A model generated the notes under the pieces. It did no database searches. It saw only the letters and a program-made list of their open reading frames with translations, and was not told where the DNA came from. Both the position numbers and the translations under genes were made by a program. Shown one piece after another: positions 1-8,268 of a DNA stretch of 64,000 bases; the first letter of the stretch is position 1, and each line of letters opens with the position of its first letter. Source of the stretch: Aliiroseovarius subalbicans (GTDB taxonomy: Bacteria; Pseudomonadota; Alphaproteobacteria; Rhodobacterales; Rhodobacteraceae); contig NZ_JALBYQ010000001.1 of assembly GCF_022678625.1 (NCBI RefSeq), forward strand, positions 1,387,895 to 1,451,894, given 5' to 3'.

Positions 1-199
1 CCGTTACGTCGCCGCGCGCCGTGTTCAGGCCGAGCATTTGCAGGCCGGTTTCATCTAGCGCGGCGCGCACGTCCGCCGCGGGTGTGGCAAAGGGCCAATG
101 ACATTCGACAGCATCAAAGCCTGCGGTTTTTGCCGCTCGGATGGCATCGGGGAGTGGTAATTCTGCCCACAGGAAGCCCAAGTTGGCAGAAAACCTCAT
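1..199 (-). CDS. otnI: 2-oxo-tetronate isomerase-like protein, N-terminal part (cut by window edge)
   Basis: The reverse strand opens at ATG 199 and reads as the start of a hydroxypyruvate-isomerase family TIM barrel: MRFSANLGFLW, then FDAVECHWPF, then LQMLGLNTARGD. The LGLNT-RGD stretch is typical of the family. In known tetronate pathways OtnI interconverts 2-oxo- and 3-oxo-tetronate ahead of the kinase OtnK. The start codon overlaps the stop of otnC (ATGA), so it is the last visible gene of the operon. Only about 66 codons are present; the C-terminal metal ligands lie outside the window. A plain hydroxypyruvate isomerase is possible, but the otnK-otnC context favours OtnI. Confidence 0.75.
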   Translation of the reverse strand, partial: MRFSANLGFLWAELPLPDAIRAAKTAGFDAVECHWPFATPAADVRAALDETGLQMLGLNTARGDVT

Positions 200-846
200 G
201 CCTCCCACTCCACGTTGAACGTTGTCACAAGCCGCTCCACATCCGTCTCAGAAAGCCCGCGTGGAGACATGCCGCGTGTCATCATCGCCAAGCGTGCGGT
301 GTCTTCGAGTTCTTCGATGGCGTTGCAGGCGGCTTCGATATCCTTGCCGGCCACCACAGGGCCATGATTGGCCAACATCACCGCAGAGCGTTTTCCGGCC
401 AGTCCGCGCACCGCGTCGCCCATTGCCGGATCGCCGGGCAGAAAGAACGGCAAGAGTTTAACGCGCCCCAGTTTCATGATCGCATAGGGGGTAAGGTGGG
501 GCAGGAAATCATCCTCATTCGCGTCGGGCATCATCGACAGCGCTACGGAGTGACATGAGTGCAAATGCACCACGGCCCCCGCTGTGGAACGGGTGTCATA
601 AAAAGCAGTATGTAGAGGCATTTCCTTGGTCGGTGGATCACCGTCGATCAACGCCCCTTGCGCGTTAAAGCGGCTGAGCTTTGCGGGGTCAAGGCGGCCA
701 AAGCTGGTGCCAGTGGGCGAGACAAGCAGCCCGCCGTCAGGCGTGCGCGCGGATATGTTTCCGGTGCTGCCGCCCGTCAAGCCACGGTCAAACATGGATT
801 TCGCCAAGAGGCAGATATTTTCGCGCAAATTGGTTTCGGCGGTCAT
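196..846 (-). CDS. otnC: 3-oxo-tetronate 4-phosphate decarboxylase (class II aldolase/adducin family)
   Basis: A 216-residue protein with the class II aldolase/adducin fold: GNIS near residues 29-32, an acidic residue E75 in PTKEMPLH, the zinc ligands H94 and H96 in VVHLHS, and a third histidine H161 in ANHGP. Known OtnC enzymes decarboxylate 3-oxo-tetronate 4-phosphate to dihydroxyacetone phosphate and CO2. The start at 846 overlaps the stop of otnK (ATGA) and its own stop overlaps the otnI start, so the three genes are translationally coupled. An in-frame extension to 954 exists but lies inside otnK and lacks family similarity. L-fuculose-phosphate aldolase activity is the alternative reading; the kinase next door makes OtnC more likely. 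Confidence 0.85.
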   Translation of the reverse strand: MTAETNLRENICLLAKSMFDRGLTGGSTGNISARTPDGGLLVSPTGTSFGRLDPAKLSRFNAQGALIDGDPPTKEMPLHTAFYDTRSTAGAVVHLHSCHSVALSMMPDANEDDFLPHLTPYAIMKLGRVKLLPFFLPGDPAMGDAVRGLAGKRSAVMLANHGPVVAGKDIEAACNAIEELEDTARLAMMTRGMSPRGLSETDVERLVTTFNVEWEA

Positions 847-2117
847 CGGCTGTCCAGTTTCGCCTGTGCATCGGTGAAGAAGTCTTCGCGGCCAAAGTTG
901 CCGGATTTGAGGGCCAGAGCGATCTGCGCGCCATCCGAGATGCAATAGGTCCATGGTATGCCGGGCGCGATTTCGGTGCCTATGTCGAGCTGGGCCACCC
1001 CCAGTGCCTTGGTGACGGCGCCCGAGGTTTCGCCACCCGCCACGATGATGCGGCGCGCGCCTGCGTCACGGGCAGCAGTGGCGCAATCGGCGAGGGTGTT
1101 TTCGATCAGTGCGCCGACTTCCGCTACTCCGATCCTGGCCTGCGCGGCCTTCACGCTGGCCGGGTCCGCGGTGGCATAGATGAGCGGGGCCTGCGCCAGA
1201 TCCTGTTTCGCAAGCCAATCAAGCACGTCTTGGGTGCCGTGGTTTGCCAGTGTCAGCGGATCGAGTTGATAGGACGGCGCGCCCGTGGCGATGTAGGATG
1301 CCACTTGGGCGTTTGTCATGGCCGAGCAGCTACCGGACAAAACGATTGTAGCTTTAGGGATGCGATGGCGCGGTTGTTTGGGCGCATCTTCCGAAAGCAG
1401 CCCGTCGGCCAGATAGAGGGCGGGCAGCGGCATCGCCACAGCAGAGCCACCGGTCATCAGCGACATGTCACGGCAGGCGGTCGCAATGGTCACAAGGTCA
1501 CTGTTGGCGACAGCATCAACGACAACATGGGCGATCCCCTCGGCGCGGTGCTGCACAAGGGCGTCCTGCAAGGCCTGCGCCCCTTGGGCCACTGTCAGGC
1601 GGTCAATCAGGCCGACCTGACCCTGCACTTGCGGGGCCAAAAGGCGCATCAAATTGCTATCGCGCATAGGGGTCAGCGGGTGGTCCTTCATCGGGCTTTC
1701 AGCAAGCGGCTGTTGGCCGACAAAAAGGTTGCCCATGAAGATGGAGCGTCCGTTTTCGGGAAAGGCCGGACAATAGATGGTTTGATCTGTGCCGAGGTCC
1801 TCCATAAGTGCTTCGGCCACGGGGCCGATATTGCCCTCTTCGGTGCTGTCAAAAGTAGAGCAATATTTCCAGAAGAAACGACGCGCGCCCGCATCTTGCA
1901 ACCATGCAAGCGCCGCGCGAGTTTCGTCAATCGCCTCCTGCACGGGGGCGGTGCGGGATTTCAACGCAATGACCTCAAACGCGCTGGTGTCGTTGGGCTG
2001 GGTGTTGGGCACACCAATACGTAGGGATACCCGCACACCGCTGCGCGCCAGAAGGCCCGCGATGTCTGTCGCGCCGGTGAAATCATCGGCGATGCAGCCC
2101 AGAATGGTTCCGCTCAT
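843..2117 (-). CDS. otnK: Four-carbon acid sugar kinase (DUF1537 family)
   Basis: A 424-residue protein, the usual size for the four-carbon acid sugar kinase family. The N-terminus carries the diagnostic GCIADDFTGATD motif (residues 7-18), the substrate-binding part. The C-terminal nucleotide-binding half has IIVAGGETSGAVTKALG. OtnK phosphorylates 3-oxo-tetronate, giving the substrate of the decarboxylase encoded just downstream. The start overlaps the end of the RraA-like gene by four bases. Which tetronate is used (threonate or erythronate) depends on an upstream dehydrogenase that is not visible in this window. Confidence 0.9.
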   Translation of the reverse strand: MSGTILGCIADDFTGATDIAGLLARSGVRVSLRIGVPNTQPNDTSAFEVIALKSRTAPVQEAIDETRAALAWLQDAGARRFFWKYCSTFDSTEEGNIGPVAEALMEDLGTDQTIYCPAFPENGRSIFMGNLFVGQQPLAESPMKDHPLTPMRDSNLMRLLAPQVQGQVGLIDRLTVAQGAQALQDALVQHRAEGIAHVVVDAVANSDLVTIATACRDMSLMTGGSAVAMPLPALYLADGLLSEDAPKQPRHRIPKATIVLSGSCSAMTNAQVASYIATGAPSYQLDPLTLANHGTQDVLDWLAKQDLAQAPLIYATADPASVKAAQARIGVAEVGALIENTLADCATAARDAGARRIIVAGGETSGAVTKALGVAQLDIGTEIAPGIPWTYCISDGAQIALALKSGNFGREDFFTDAQAKLDSR

Positions 2118-2824
2118 GTGCGTGCCTTCTCAAAACCGGCCCAGAGGGTCTTAAAGGTTTCAAAATCAATAGGCCCGTCTTTCAACGGGTCTAGAACGAC
2201 GGCTTCGGCCGCAAAAAGCCGATCGAGGGCGGCGTTCAGCTTCGGGATCACATCGGCGGGGATGCAGACAGCGCCGTGGCGGTCCGCATGGATCAAGTCG
2301 CCTTCAGCGACGGTCATGCCAAAGATGGAGACGGGGATGCCGATGTCTTGCACGTGTACAAACGCGTGGCTGGGGCCGACTGATCCGGCCAGCACCGGGA
2401 AACTGTCGGGCATATCACCCAGATCGCGCACCACCCCGTTGGTGACGGCCCCGCTTAGGCCGAACACACCTTTGTGGACCTGCGCGTGGACCTCGCCCCA
2501 CCATGCACCAATGGCGGCGTCCCCGTCAGCGTCCTCGATCACGGCCACGCCGGGGCGCGGGCCTGCGTTCATCGCCTCGAAATAGGCCATGCGTCGCGCG
2601 CGAATTTCGTCGGGTGGTTCTGAAGGGGGCATGGTGCCCGTGATGCGCGCGGTGCGTGCGAAGCCCACAATCCGAGCGTCGTCGTTCCCTGCCCAGACGA
2701 CAGTGCGATGGGTAAATTCCGCAAATCCACGCCTGGCTTGCGCGACTTCGATCGCGTTGCAGACTGTGGGCGTGTCGCAACCGTGCAGTCGGTCGATAAG
2801 CGCGGAGATGTCAGATGTGTTCAT
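2114..2824 (-). CDS. RraA family protein (possible 4-hydroxy-4-methyl-2-oxoglutarate aldolase/oxaloacetate decarboxylase type)
   Basis: A 236-residue RraA-fold protein. The family signature is visible as GAVTNGVVRDL (around residues 125-135), with R133 and D134 in the positions of the substrate and metal ligands of RraA-like aldolases; a WWGEVHAQVHKG stretch precedes it. Such proteins act either as HMG/CHA-type pyruvate aldolases and oxaloacetate decarboxylases or, in E. coli, as an RNase E inhibitor. Placement between an alpha/beta hydrolase and otnK points to a metabolic role, probably carbon-carbon cleavage or decarboxylation. It overlaps the hydrolase gene by 14 bases and otnK by four. 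Its substrate cannot be read from the sequence. Confidence 0.8.
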   Translation of the reverse strand: MNTSDISALIDRLHGCDTPTVCNAIEVAQARRGFAEFTHRTVVWAGNDDARIVGFARTARITGTMPPSEPPDEIRARRMAYFEAMNAGPRPGVAVIEDADGDAAIGAWWGEVHAQVHKGVFGLSGAVTNGVVRDLGDMPDSFPVLAGSVGPSHAFVHVQDIGIPVSIFGMTVAEGDLIHADRHGAVCIPADVIPKLNAALDRLFAAEAVVLDPLKDGPIDFETFKTLWAGFEKART

Positions 2825-3518
2825 GTCGTGCCTCGTGCCAGTTTCGCACCACTGTGGCGCAGACGTCAGGATTTTCCATCAGGGCAAAGTGCCCCAAGCC
2901 CACCAACTCGCAAAACTGCCCGTTTGGAGCGCTTTGCGCTGCGGCGCGTCCTTGGTCGGGCAGTGCGGCTTGATCCTGTGTGCCAGTCGCGGTCAGGACC
3001 GGTATCGCGGCCCGTTTCAAGGCGGGCAGCGCGCCGGATCGGCTGAGGGCCAGTTGGGTTTGCGCGCTGATGAGGGGCGCGCTTTCGTCAGCCATCTGGC
3101 AGATCGCGGTCCGTGTAGCATCGGGATCGGGGCCGAAAACATCCGGCAGTCGGGTCCGCAGGGCCGCAGCGCCGCCTTGGGCGGCGACATCCTGCGCCAA
3201 AGCGTGACGCGACGGGGCCTTGGCGGGGTCATCAGCGTAAGGATTGAGGCCGAAGAAGATCAGTCGGTCTGCGGTTATGCTGTCTGCAAAATGGGCCGCC
3301 ACGATCGCCCCAAGGGAAAAGCCGCAAATGATCGTGTCGTCGGCAAGGCCTTCGAAATCGGCGCGGTAGTCGTCCACCGAAGGGCGGTCCAGCGTCACGT
3401 AGGTGCGCTCGCCGTCGGCAACACCGAGGGCATTCAGAAATCCGTCAAACACGGCCCCTGTGCACAGCGTGCCGGGCACCAGCAGCCACGGCTTGTCTGA
3501 TAATCCGTCAGTAACCAT
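2811..3518 (-). CDS. Alpha/beta hydrolase
   Basis: About 235 residues from the ATG at 3518. The fold is suggested by WLLVPGTLC near the N-terminus (oxyanion region), the nucleophile elbow GFSLG with the serine near residue 68, and a late histidine in LGHFALMENPD. There is no signal peptide, so it is cytoplasmic. In this operon it could open a lactone or cleave an ester of the imported sugar acid; that is inference from context. The start at 3518 overlaps the preceding aldolase gene by 11 bases; an upstream ATG at 3551 would lengthen the overlap and adds a stretch without family features. Confidence 0.8.
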   Translation of the reverse strand: MVTDGLSDKPWLLVPGTLCTGAVFDGFLNALGVADGERTYVTLDRPSVDDYRADFEGLADDTIICGFSLGAIVAAHFADSITADRLIFFGLNPYADDPAKAPSRHALAQDVAAQGGAAALRTRLPDVFGPDPDATRTAICQMADESAPLISAQTQLALSRSGALPALKRAAIPVLTATGTQDQAALPDQGRAAAQSAPNGQFCELVGLGHFALMENPDVCATVVRNWHEARHEHI

Positions 3519-4296
3519 CTTGGGCGACGATTTCTCTGCTCGTGTCTTCAAGGGTGACGCGCACAGCCTCGCGCATGCTGCGGGTCAGATGGGCAAAATC
3601 ATTACCGGGTGTCACAAGGCGGAAGCCCTGTTCGATACGGGTGCGCGCCTCTTCACCCGATCCGCAGAAAATGCCGGCGGGAATGCCGCGTTTGGTGGCT
3701 GCGGCCAGCACATGAAGCAAGGCAGCCTCGGATTTCGGGCGGGGATGGCCAGAATGACCATCCAGTTCAAACGCCAGATCGTTGGGGCCGATATAGACCA
3801 TATCGACGCCGTCGACATCGAGGATATCTTCGATGCGCTCGACCGCTTCAGCGGTTTCGATCATCGGGATGGCCATCACAGTCTCATTCGCCTGCGCCAC
3901 ATAGTCTGGCCCGCCATAAAGCAGCCCGCGTGAGGGGCCGAAGCTGCGGTTGCCAAGGGGCGGGTAGCGGCAGGCATCAATCAGCGTTTTGGTTTGTTCC
4001 GGCGTCGAGATCATCGGGCAGATGATACCGTAGGCCCCTGCATCCAAGAGGTGCATGATCTTCGCCGGATTAAGCTCGGGCACGCGGACCATAGGCGTGG
4101 CGGGCGTGGCCGAGATGGCCTGCATCATCGCCAGTGCGTCCGAAAAGCCCAGCATGCCATGTTGCAAATCGACGGTCACCGCATGCACACCGCTGTGGCC
4201 TACGCCTTCGGCCGAGTAGGAAGACGCTATCGACAACCAGCCATTTACTACGATTTCAGAGGCTGCGAGACGGGTCCGGACGGAGTTGGCGCGCAT
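3508..4296 (-). CDS. HpcH/HpaI family aldolase
   Basis: A 262-residue class II pyruvate-type aldolase. It shows the catalytic DLQHG (D43-H46), MVRVPE with the pyruvate-binding arginine R71, a GAYGIICPMIST metal-binding region and IPMIETAEAVE. Relatives (HpaI, GarL, RhmA) split 2-keto-3-deoxy acids into pyruvate and an aldehyde. An aldolase next to tetronate enzymes suggests a substrate longer than four carbons, or a side reaction releasing a C4 fragment. It shares one base with the cupin gene stop and overlaps the hydrolase gene. Actual specificity is unknown. Confidence 0.88.
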   Translation of the reverse strand: MRANSVRTRLAASEIVVNGWLSIASSYSAEGVGHSGVHAVTVDLQHGMLGFSDALAMMQAISATPATPMVRVPELNPAKIMHLLDAGAYGIICPMISTPEQTKTLIDACRYPPLGNRSFGPSRGLLYGGPDYVAQANETVMAIPMIETAEAVERIEDILDVDGVDMVYIGPNDLAFELDGHSGHPRPKSEAALLHVLAAATKRGIPAGIFCGSGEEARTRIEQGFRLVTPGNDFAHLTRSMREAVRVTLEDTSREIVAQDGY

Positions 4297-5423
4297 TAAC
4301 CCGCCCGCCCGTAGATTGGCAAAAGGCTGGCCTTTGCAACAAAGCCCCCTGCATCAAGGCCAAGCCCAGCATCTTGCGCGGCATCGAGCACTTCAGCGGC
4401 GAACACAGGGCGTTTGCGGTGATCGCCACTCAGGACGACAAGTGCCTCGACGGGCGTGTCGCCCGTGGCCGTCAGGGTGCGATTCGCACCGCCGGGGACC
4501 GAGTATGTGTCCCAAGCGTTCAAGGTGACGGACGCGTCACCATCGGTATAGTCAAGCCGGGCTTGGCCCTCGTGCATCATCAGCACCATCTTCTCGTCCA
4601 ACAGGAACGGGCCGACGGACTGGCCCGGCTCGATGCGCAGCCATTCGGCGGAAAAGCCATGGGGGTTAGTGATTGGGGCCGCGTGATCGCGGTTCTGCGT
4701 CATGCCGTGCCCGATCACAGGAGCGATCTGGGCACCGCCTGTGGGGAGGGATTGGTCAATAAAAGCGGGCCGGAAATCGCGCGCGTCAGCGGCGACGATG
4801 CGCGACATCATTTCATTACGCGACACATTACGAAGTGCGGCGACGTCTTCGTCGGGCAAGGGCGGGATGCGGCCGCTTTCGGGGGGCACTTCATCCCCAC
4901 GCGAGGTGTCGATGAGGCGGTTTTCCGAGGAGATATAGAGGCCGTAGTCGGCGGCTTCGCGGATAATTTCGGGGTGGAAAATCACGCCGCCGGTGTTGTC
5001 GCCTCCCAGTATGGTGAACAACCAGCCATCATCGGGACCAGTGTTCGTGAACCCGCGAAAAATCCACGTCGGCACCGAGACGATATCCCCCTTGCGGCCT
5101 GTGACTTCGTTTTCTCCGTTCGAGCCCCAGCGGAACGTCCATTCGCCCGCCTGAACGATGAAAACCTCTGCTGTGAAGTGGATATGCAAGTTGTTGGTGA
5201 TGCCGTGTGGCATGGCAGCCGCGCCGATGTTGAAGCCATGCGCTTCTGGCAGGTTGATTACCTGATCGTCCGACGACGTCACACCGGGGCCGATGATAGA
5301 ATAGTTTTCCTTGGTGTCCGAACCAGGCTTTTTGCAGTCGATAAAGGCCACGGTGCAGGATACATAATCATCGCGCTTGATGTGGCGGGCGTCGGCGATG
5401 TTTTGAGTGATGGGGGTCGTCAT
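4296..5423 (-). CDS. Double-cupin domain protein
   Basis: A 375-residue protein with two cupin-like halves. The first has a clear metal-site pattern NNLHIHFTAEVFIVQAGEW (H80, H82, E86) followed by GDIVSVPTWIFRGF. The second, about residues 255-345, keeps the cupin strand pattern (GPFLLDEKMVLMMHEG, DTYSVPGGANR) but weaker metal ligands. Bicupins include ring-cleavage dioxygenases, isomerases and sugar-acid epimerases. It sits 14 bases after the ABC transporter ATPase gene and shares a base with the aldolase start, so it belongs to the catabolic operon. I cannot assign a reaction; an isomerase or oxygenase acting on the imported compound is plausible. Confidence 0.75.
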   Translation of the reverse strand: MTTPITQNIADARHIKRDDYVSCTVAFIDCKKPGSDTKENYSIIGPGVTSSDDQVINLPEAHGFNIGAAAMPHGITNNLHIHFTAEVFIVQAGEWTFRWGSNGENEVTGRKGDIVSVPTWIFRGFTNTGPDDGWLFTILGGDNTGGVIFHPEIIREAADYGLYISSENRLIDTSRGDEVPPESGRIPPLPDEDVAALRNVSRNEMMSRIVAADARDFRPAFIDQSLPTGGAQIAPVIGHGMTQNRDHAAPITNPHGFSAEWLRIEPGQSVGPFLLDEKMVLMMHEGQARLDYTDGDASVTLNAWDTYSVPGGANRTLTATGDTPVEALVVLSGDHRKRPVFAAEVLDAAQDAGLGLDAGGFVAKASLLPIYGRAG

Positions 5424-5437
5424 TTGGTTTCCTTTTC

Positions 5438-6490
5438 TTAGAGGAGCCGTTCGCCCGTTGCGCGGTCAAACAGGTGGATGCGGGCGCCCTCTTTGGGCGC
5501 AAGATGGCAGGGGGAGTCGATGTCAGCCTCAAAATCCGCATGGCCGCGTGCGCAGACCGAGGATGGCCCGTTGCGCAAAGTCACCAAGGTGGATTCGCCC
5601 GTCAACTCGAGCGCATAAAGCTTGCCGCTGATCGCAGCGCCTGGGTCTTGTGTAATGTCGAGTTCCTCTGGGCGAATGCCCAGAACCACACCATCATGAT
5701 CCGCCAGATCGACGGGCACCTCAACACCGTCGGCGCGGAACACCCCATCTTTGACGGCCCCGTCAATCAGGTTCATCGAAGGCGATCCGATAAAGCCTGC
5801 AACAAAGAGATCAGCGGGTTCTGCATAGATTTTCTTGGGTGTATCCAGTTGGACGATCTTGCCTTCACGCATCACCGCAACACGATTGGCAAGGGTCATC
5901 GCCTCCATCTGGTCGTGGGTCACGTAAACGGTGGTGACACCCAATTCATGGTGCAGGTGTTTGAGTTCGGCCCGCATGGTGACGCGCAGTTTGGCGTCCA
6001 GATTGGAAAGCGGTTCGTCCATCAGGAAGATGCTGGGCGTGCGCACGATAGCGCGGGCAAGGGCGACGCGCTGGCGTTGGCCGCCGGACAACTCGGAGGG
6101 GCGGCGTTCAAGAAGCGCGTCCAGTTCGACCTTTTCAGCGGTTTCGCGGACGCGGTCCTTGCGATCGGCCTTCGGCATACCGCGCAATTTGAGCGGATAT
6201 TCGATGTTCTGACGCACAGTCATATGGGGATAAAGGCCGTAGTTCTGGAAAACCATCGCGATGTCGCGGTCTTTGGGCGGTTTGTCGTTGATCCGCTCGC
6301 CTTTGATCATGATGTCGCCCGAGGTGATGTCCTCAAGCCCTGCGATCATGCGCATGGTCGTGGTCTTGCCACAGCCAGAGGGGCCGAGCAGCACGAGGAA
6401 TTCACCGTCATGGATGGTCAGGCTTTGCTTGGGGACGGCAAGGAAATTGCCATATTTCTTTTCGATATCGACAAGACGGACTTCGGCCAT
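5438..6490 (-). CDS. Sugar-type ABC transporter ATP-binding protein (MalK/UgpC family)
   Basis: 350 residues with Walker A GPSGCGKTT (36-44), Q-loop VFQNYGLYPHM, signature LSGGQ (134-138), Walker B FLMDEP (155-160) and switch histidine in YVTHDQ. The C-terminal part has the OB/TOBE-type regulatory domain of the CUT1 group (GIRPEELDI). It energises the two permeases encoded immediately upstream in the transcript. Twelve bases separate it from the MalG-like permease gene. A plain carbohydrate or glycerol-phosphate importer is the family expectation; the enzymes around it suggest a sugar acid or sugar-acid derivative. Confidence 0.93.
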   Translation of the reverse strand: MAEVRLVDIEKKYGNFLAVPKQSLTIHDGEFLVLLGPSGCGKTTTMRMIAGLEDITSGDIMIKGERINDKPPKDRDIAMVFQNYGLYPHMTVRQNIEYPLKLRGMPKADRKDRVRETAEKVELDALLERRPSELSGGQRQRVALARAIVRTPSIFLMDEPLSNLDAKLRVTMRAELKHLHHELGVTTVYVTHDQMEAMTLANRVAVMREGKIVQLDTPKKIYAEPADLFVAGFIGSPSMNLIDGAVKDGVFRADGVEVPVDLADHDGVVLGIRPEELDITQDPGAAISGKLYALELTGESTLVTLRNGPSSVCARGHADFEADIDSPCHLAPKEGARIHLFDRATGERLL

Positions 6491-6502
6491 GATCGCGTTC
6501 CT

Positions 6503-7318
6503 TTATTTGACGGCGCCGGCCGTCATGCCGCGCGTAAAGTGTTTCTGGATGAACAGGGCCATGATAAAGATCGGCACGGTAATCATAACGCCTGCAGCGC
6601 TCATCAATTCCCAAAGATCGCCGCGTTCGGTGCGGAAGCTGACAAGGCCCACTGGTAAAGTGACCGCATCGCGGCGCGACAGGATCAGGGCGAAAAGAAA
6701 TTCGTTCCACGTCAGGATGAAACAAAAGATCGAAGAGGTCATGATGCCCGGTGCGGCCATAGGCATGACAATGTCCTTGATGACCCGCAGGCGCGACGCG
6801 CCATCAATCATTGCGGCTTCTTCGCTGTCGGTAGGGATCGCGTCGATGAAGCCTTTGATCATCCAGATCACGAAGGGCGTCACGATGGCGAGGTTCACGA
6901 TGATCAGCGCAAAGCGTGTATCCAACATATCAAGTTGGCGGAACATCAAGAAGAACGGCAGCACGATGACCACGGCGGGGATGAACTGGGTGGACAGAAT
7001 CAGGAAGAACAGGAACTTGCGTCCCTTCACCCGAAAACGAGAGAATGAATAGGCCGCCAATGCGGCACAGGGCACCGCTATTGCCACCGTGACAGTCGCA
7101 ACGATCACCGAATTCATAACCATCGAACCGAGGTTCCAAGGATCAGAGAACACGGTAACGAAGTTCTGCAAAGTGGGCTCGAAGTTCAGCGACAAGGAAT
7201 AGGCGTCGCGCGGTTGTTTGAAGGCCGTCAAGAACATCCATGCAATCGGGAACAGAACTACGATGGAAATGAGGACAAGGAGCGCTCGTTCGGCCAGATA
7301 TGAAAGTGTCTTTCTCAT
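6503..7318 (-). CDS. ABC transporter permease (MalG family)
   Basis: 271 residues with six predicted membrane helices and the coupling EAA loop EEAAMIDGASRLRVIKDIVMPMAAPG, typical of CUT1 inner-membrane permeases. The start at 7318 (MRKTLSY) overlaps the stop of the MalF-like gene by four bases; a longer in-frame extension to 7399 lies inside that gene and was not used. It forms the transmembrane pore with the permease encoded just before it. Confidence 0.92.
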   Translation of the reverse strand: MRKTLSYLAERALLVLISIVVLFPIAWMFLTAFKQPRDAYSLSLNFEPTLQNFVTVFSDPWNLGSMVMNSVIVATVTVAIAVPCAALAAYSFSRFRVKGRKFLFFLILSTQFIPAVVIVLPFFLMFRQLDMLDTRFALIIVNLAIVTPFVIWMIKGFIDAIPTDSEEAAMIDGASRLRVIKDIVMPMAAPGIMTSSIFCFILTWNEFLFALILSRRDAVTLPVGLVSFRTERGDLWELMSAAGVMITVPIFIMALFIQKHFTRGMTAGAVK

Positions 7319-8199
7319 GCGGTTGCCATCTTTCTTTCGCTCAGCAGCATGCGGACATACCAGATTGAGATAAACATCATGATCGCTGTCAGGATCCACG
7401 CCAGTGCAGAGGCATAGCCCATGTCGAACCAGCGGAAGCCAACGTTGAAGATGAAATAGGCGAGCGTTTCTGTTGATGTGCCGGGGCCACCGCCCGTCAG
7501 GGTTACGACTTGGTCAAACATTTTCAGCGCGAAAATGGTTTTTAGAACCGCCATCACAAGGATCACACCGCGCATCTGCGGTAGAATGATGCCAAAGATG
7601 ATACGCAGGTTGGATGCACCATCAATGCGCGCCGCTTCTTCGGTTTCGCGCGGGATGGATGCAAGTCCACCAAGGCACATAAAGGTCATGTAGGGGGTCC
7701 AGTGCCAAACATCTGTCAACACCAGAATGCCCATTGCCAGTTGCGGATCAGCGAGCCAAGGCACCCCTTGCAATGCGGGGAACACAGCGCCCAGGCCATT
7801 GGCGATCACGCCGAATTCCGGGTTGAACATAAAGCGGTAGCTGACGCCGATTAGGGCTGGGCTCATGGCAAAGGGCAGGATCAGAATAATGCGCGTGAAC
7901 GTATGCATTGGCCCTTTGCGGCGCAGCAGAAGCGCCAGCGCCATGGCCAAGATCACGGTCAGGATCACGCTGGTGATGACGAATATGAATGTCACCCAGA
8001 GCGAGTTCAGAAATTGACTTTCGCTTGCGGCGTAAATGTAGTTGTCGAGGCCGACAAACCCCTCGGGCCGACGGCTTTTGGTTAGGTCCCACGCGCGAAA
8101 CGATGTGATGAAGGAATAGGCGAGCGGGTAGATCGTCGTTGCCAACACAATGATGAAGGCCGGGATCAATAACCAATATGGAAGTAGCCGATCTTTCAC
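7315..8199 (-). CDS. ABC transporter permease (MalF family)
   Basis: 294 residues. A first hydrophobic segment LLIPAFIIVLATTIYPLAYSF is followed by further helices and the EAA loop TEEAARIDGASNLRIIFGIILPQMRG. It is the partner of the MalG-like permease, with which it overlaps by four bases (ATGA). It begins about 70 bases after the binding-protein gene, from which it is separated by a GC-rich hairpin. Confidence 0.92.
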   Translation of the reverse strand: MKDRLLPYWLLIPAFIIVLATTIYPLAYSFITSFRAWDLTKSRRPEGFVGLDNYIYAASESQFLNSLWVTFIFVITSVILTVILAMALALLLRRKGPMHTFTRIILILPFAMSPALIGVSYRFMFNPEFGVIANGLGAVFPALQGVPWLADPQLAMGILVLTDVWHWTPYMTFMCLGGLASIPRETEEAARIDGASNLRIIFGIILPQMRGVILVMAVLKTIFALKMFDQVVTLTGGGPGTSTETLAYFIFNVGFRWFDMGYASALAWILTAIMMFISIWYVRMLLSERKMATA

Positions 8200-8232
8200 G
8201 GGGACACCTCATCACGTCTTTGGAAATGAAAT

Positions 8233-8260
8233 GGGCCGGGCGACAGATGCCGCCCAGCCC
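8233..8260 (-). terminator. Intra-operon hairpin between binding-protein and permease genes
   Basis: On the transcribed strand a 10-bp stem GGGCTGGGCG/CGCCCGGCCC (one T-G wobble) with an 8-base loop is followed by a T-rich ATTTCATTT. Such hairpins after binding-protein genes often act as partial terminators or 3' stabilisers, so that more binding protein than permease is made. The following T-run is imperfect, so full termination is unlikely. Confidence 0.5.
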
Positions 8261-8268
8261 TCGGGAGG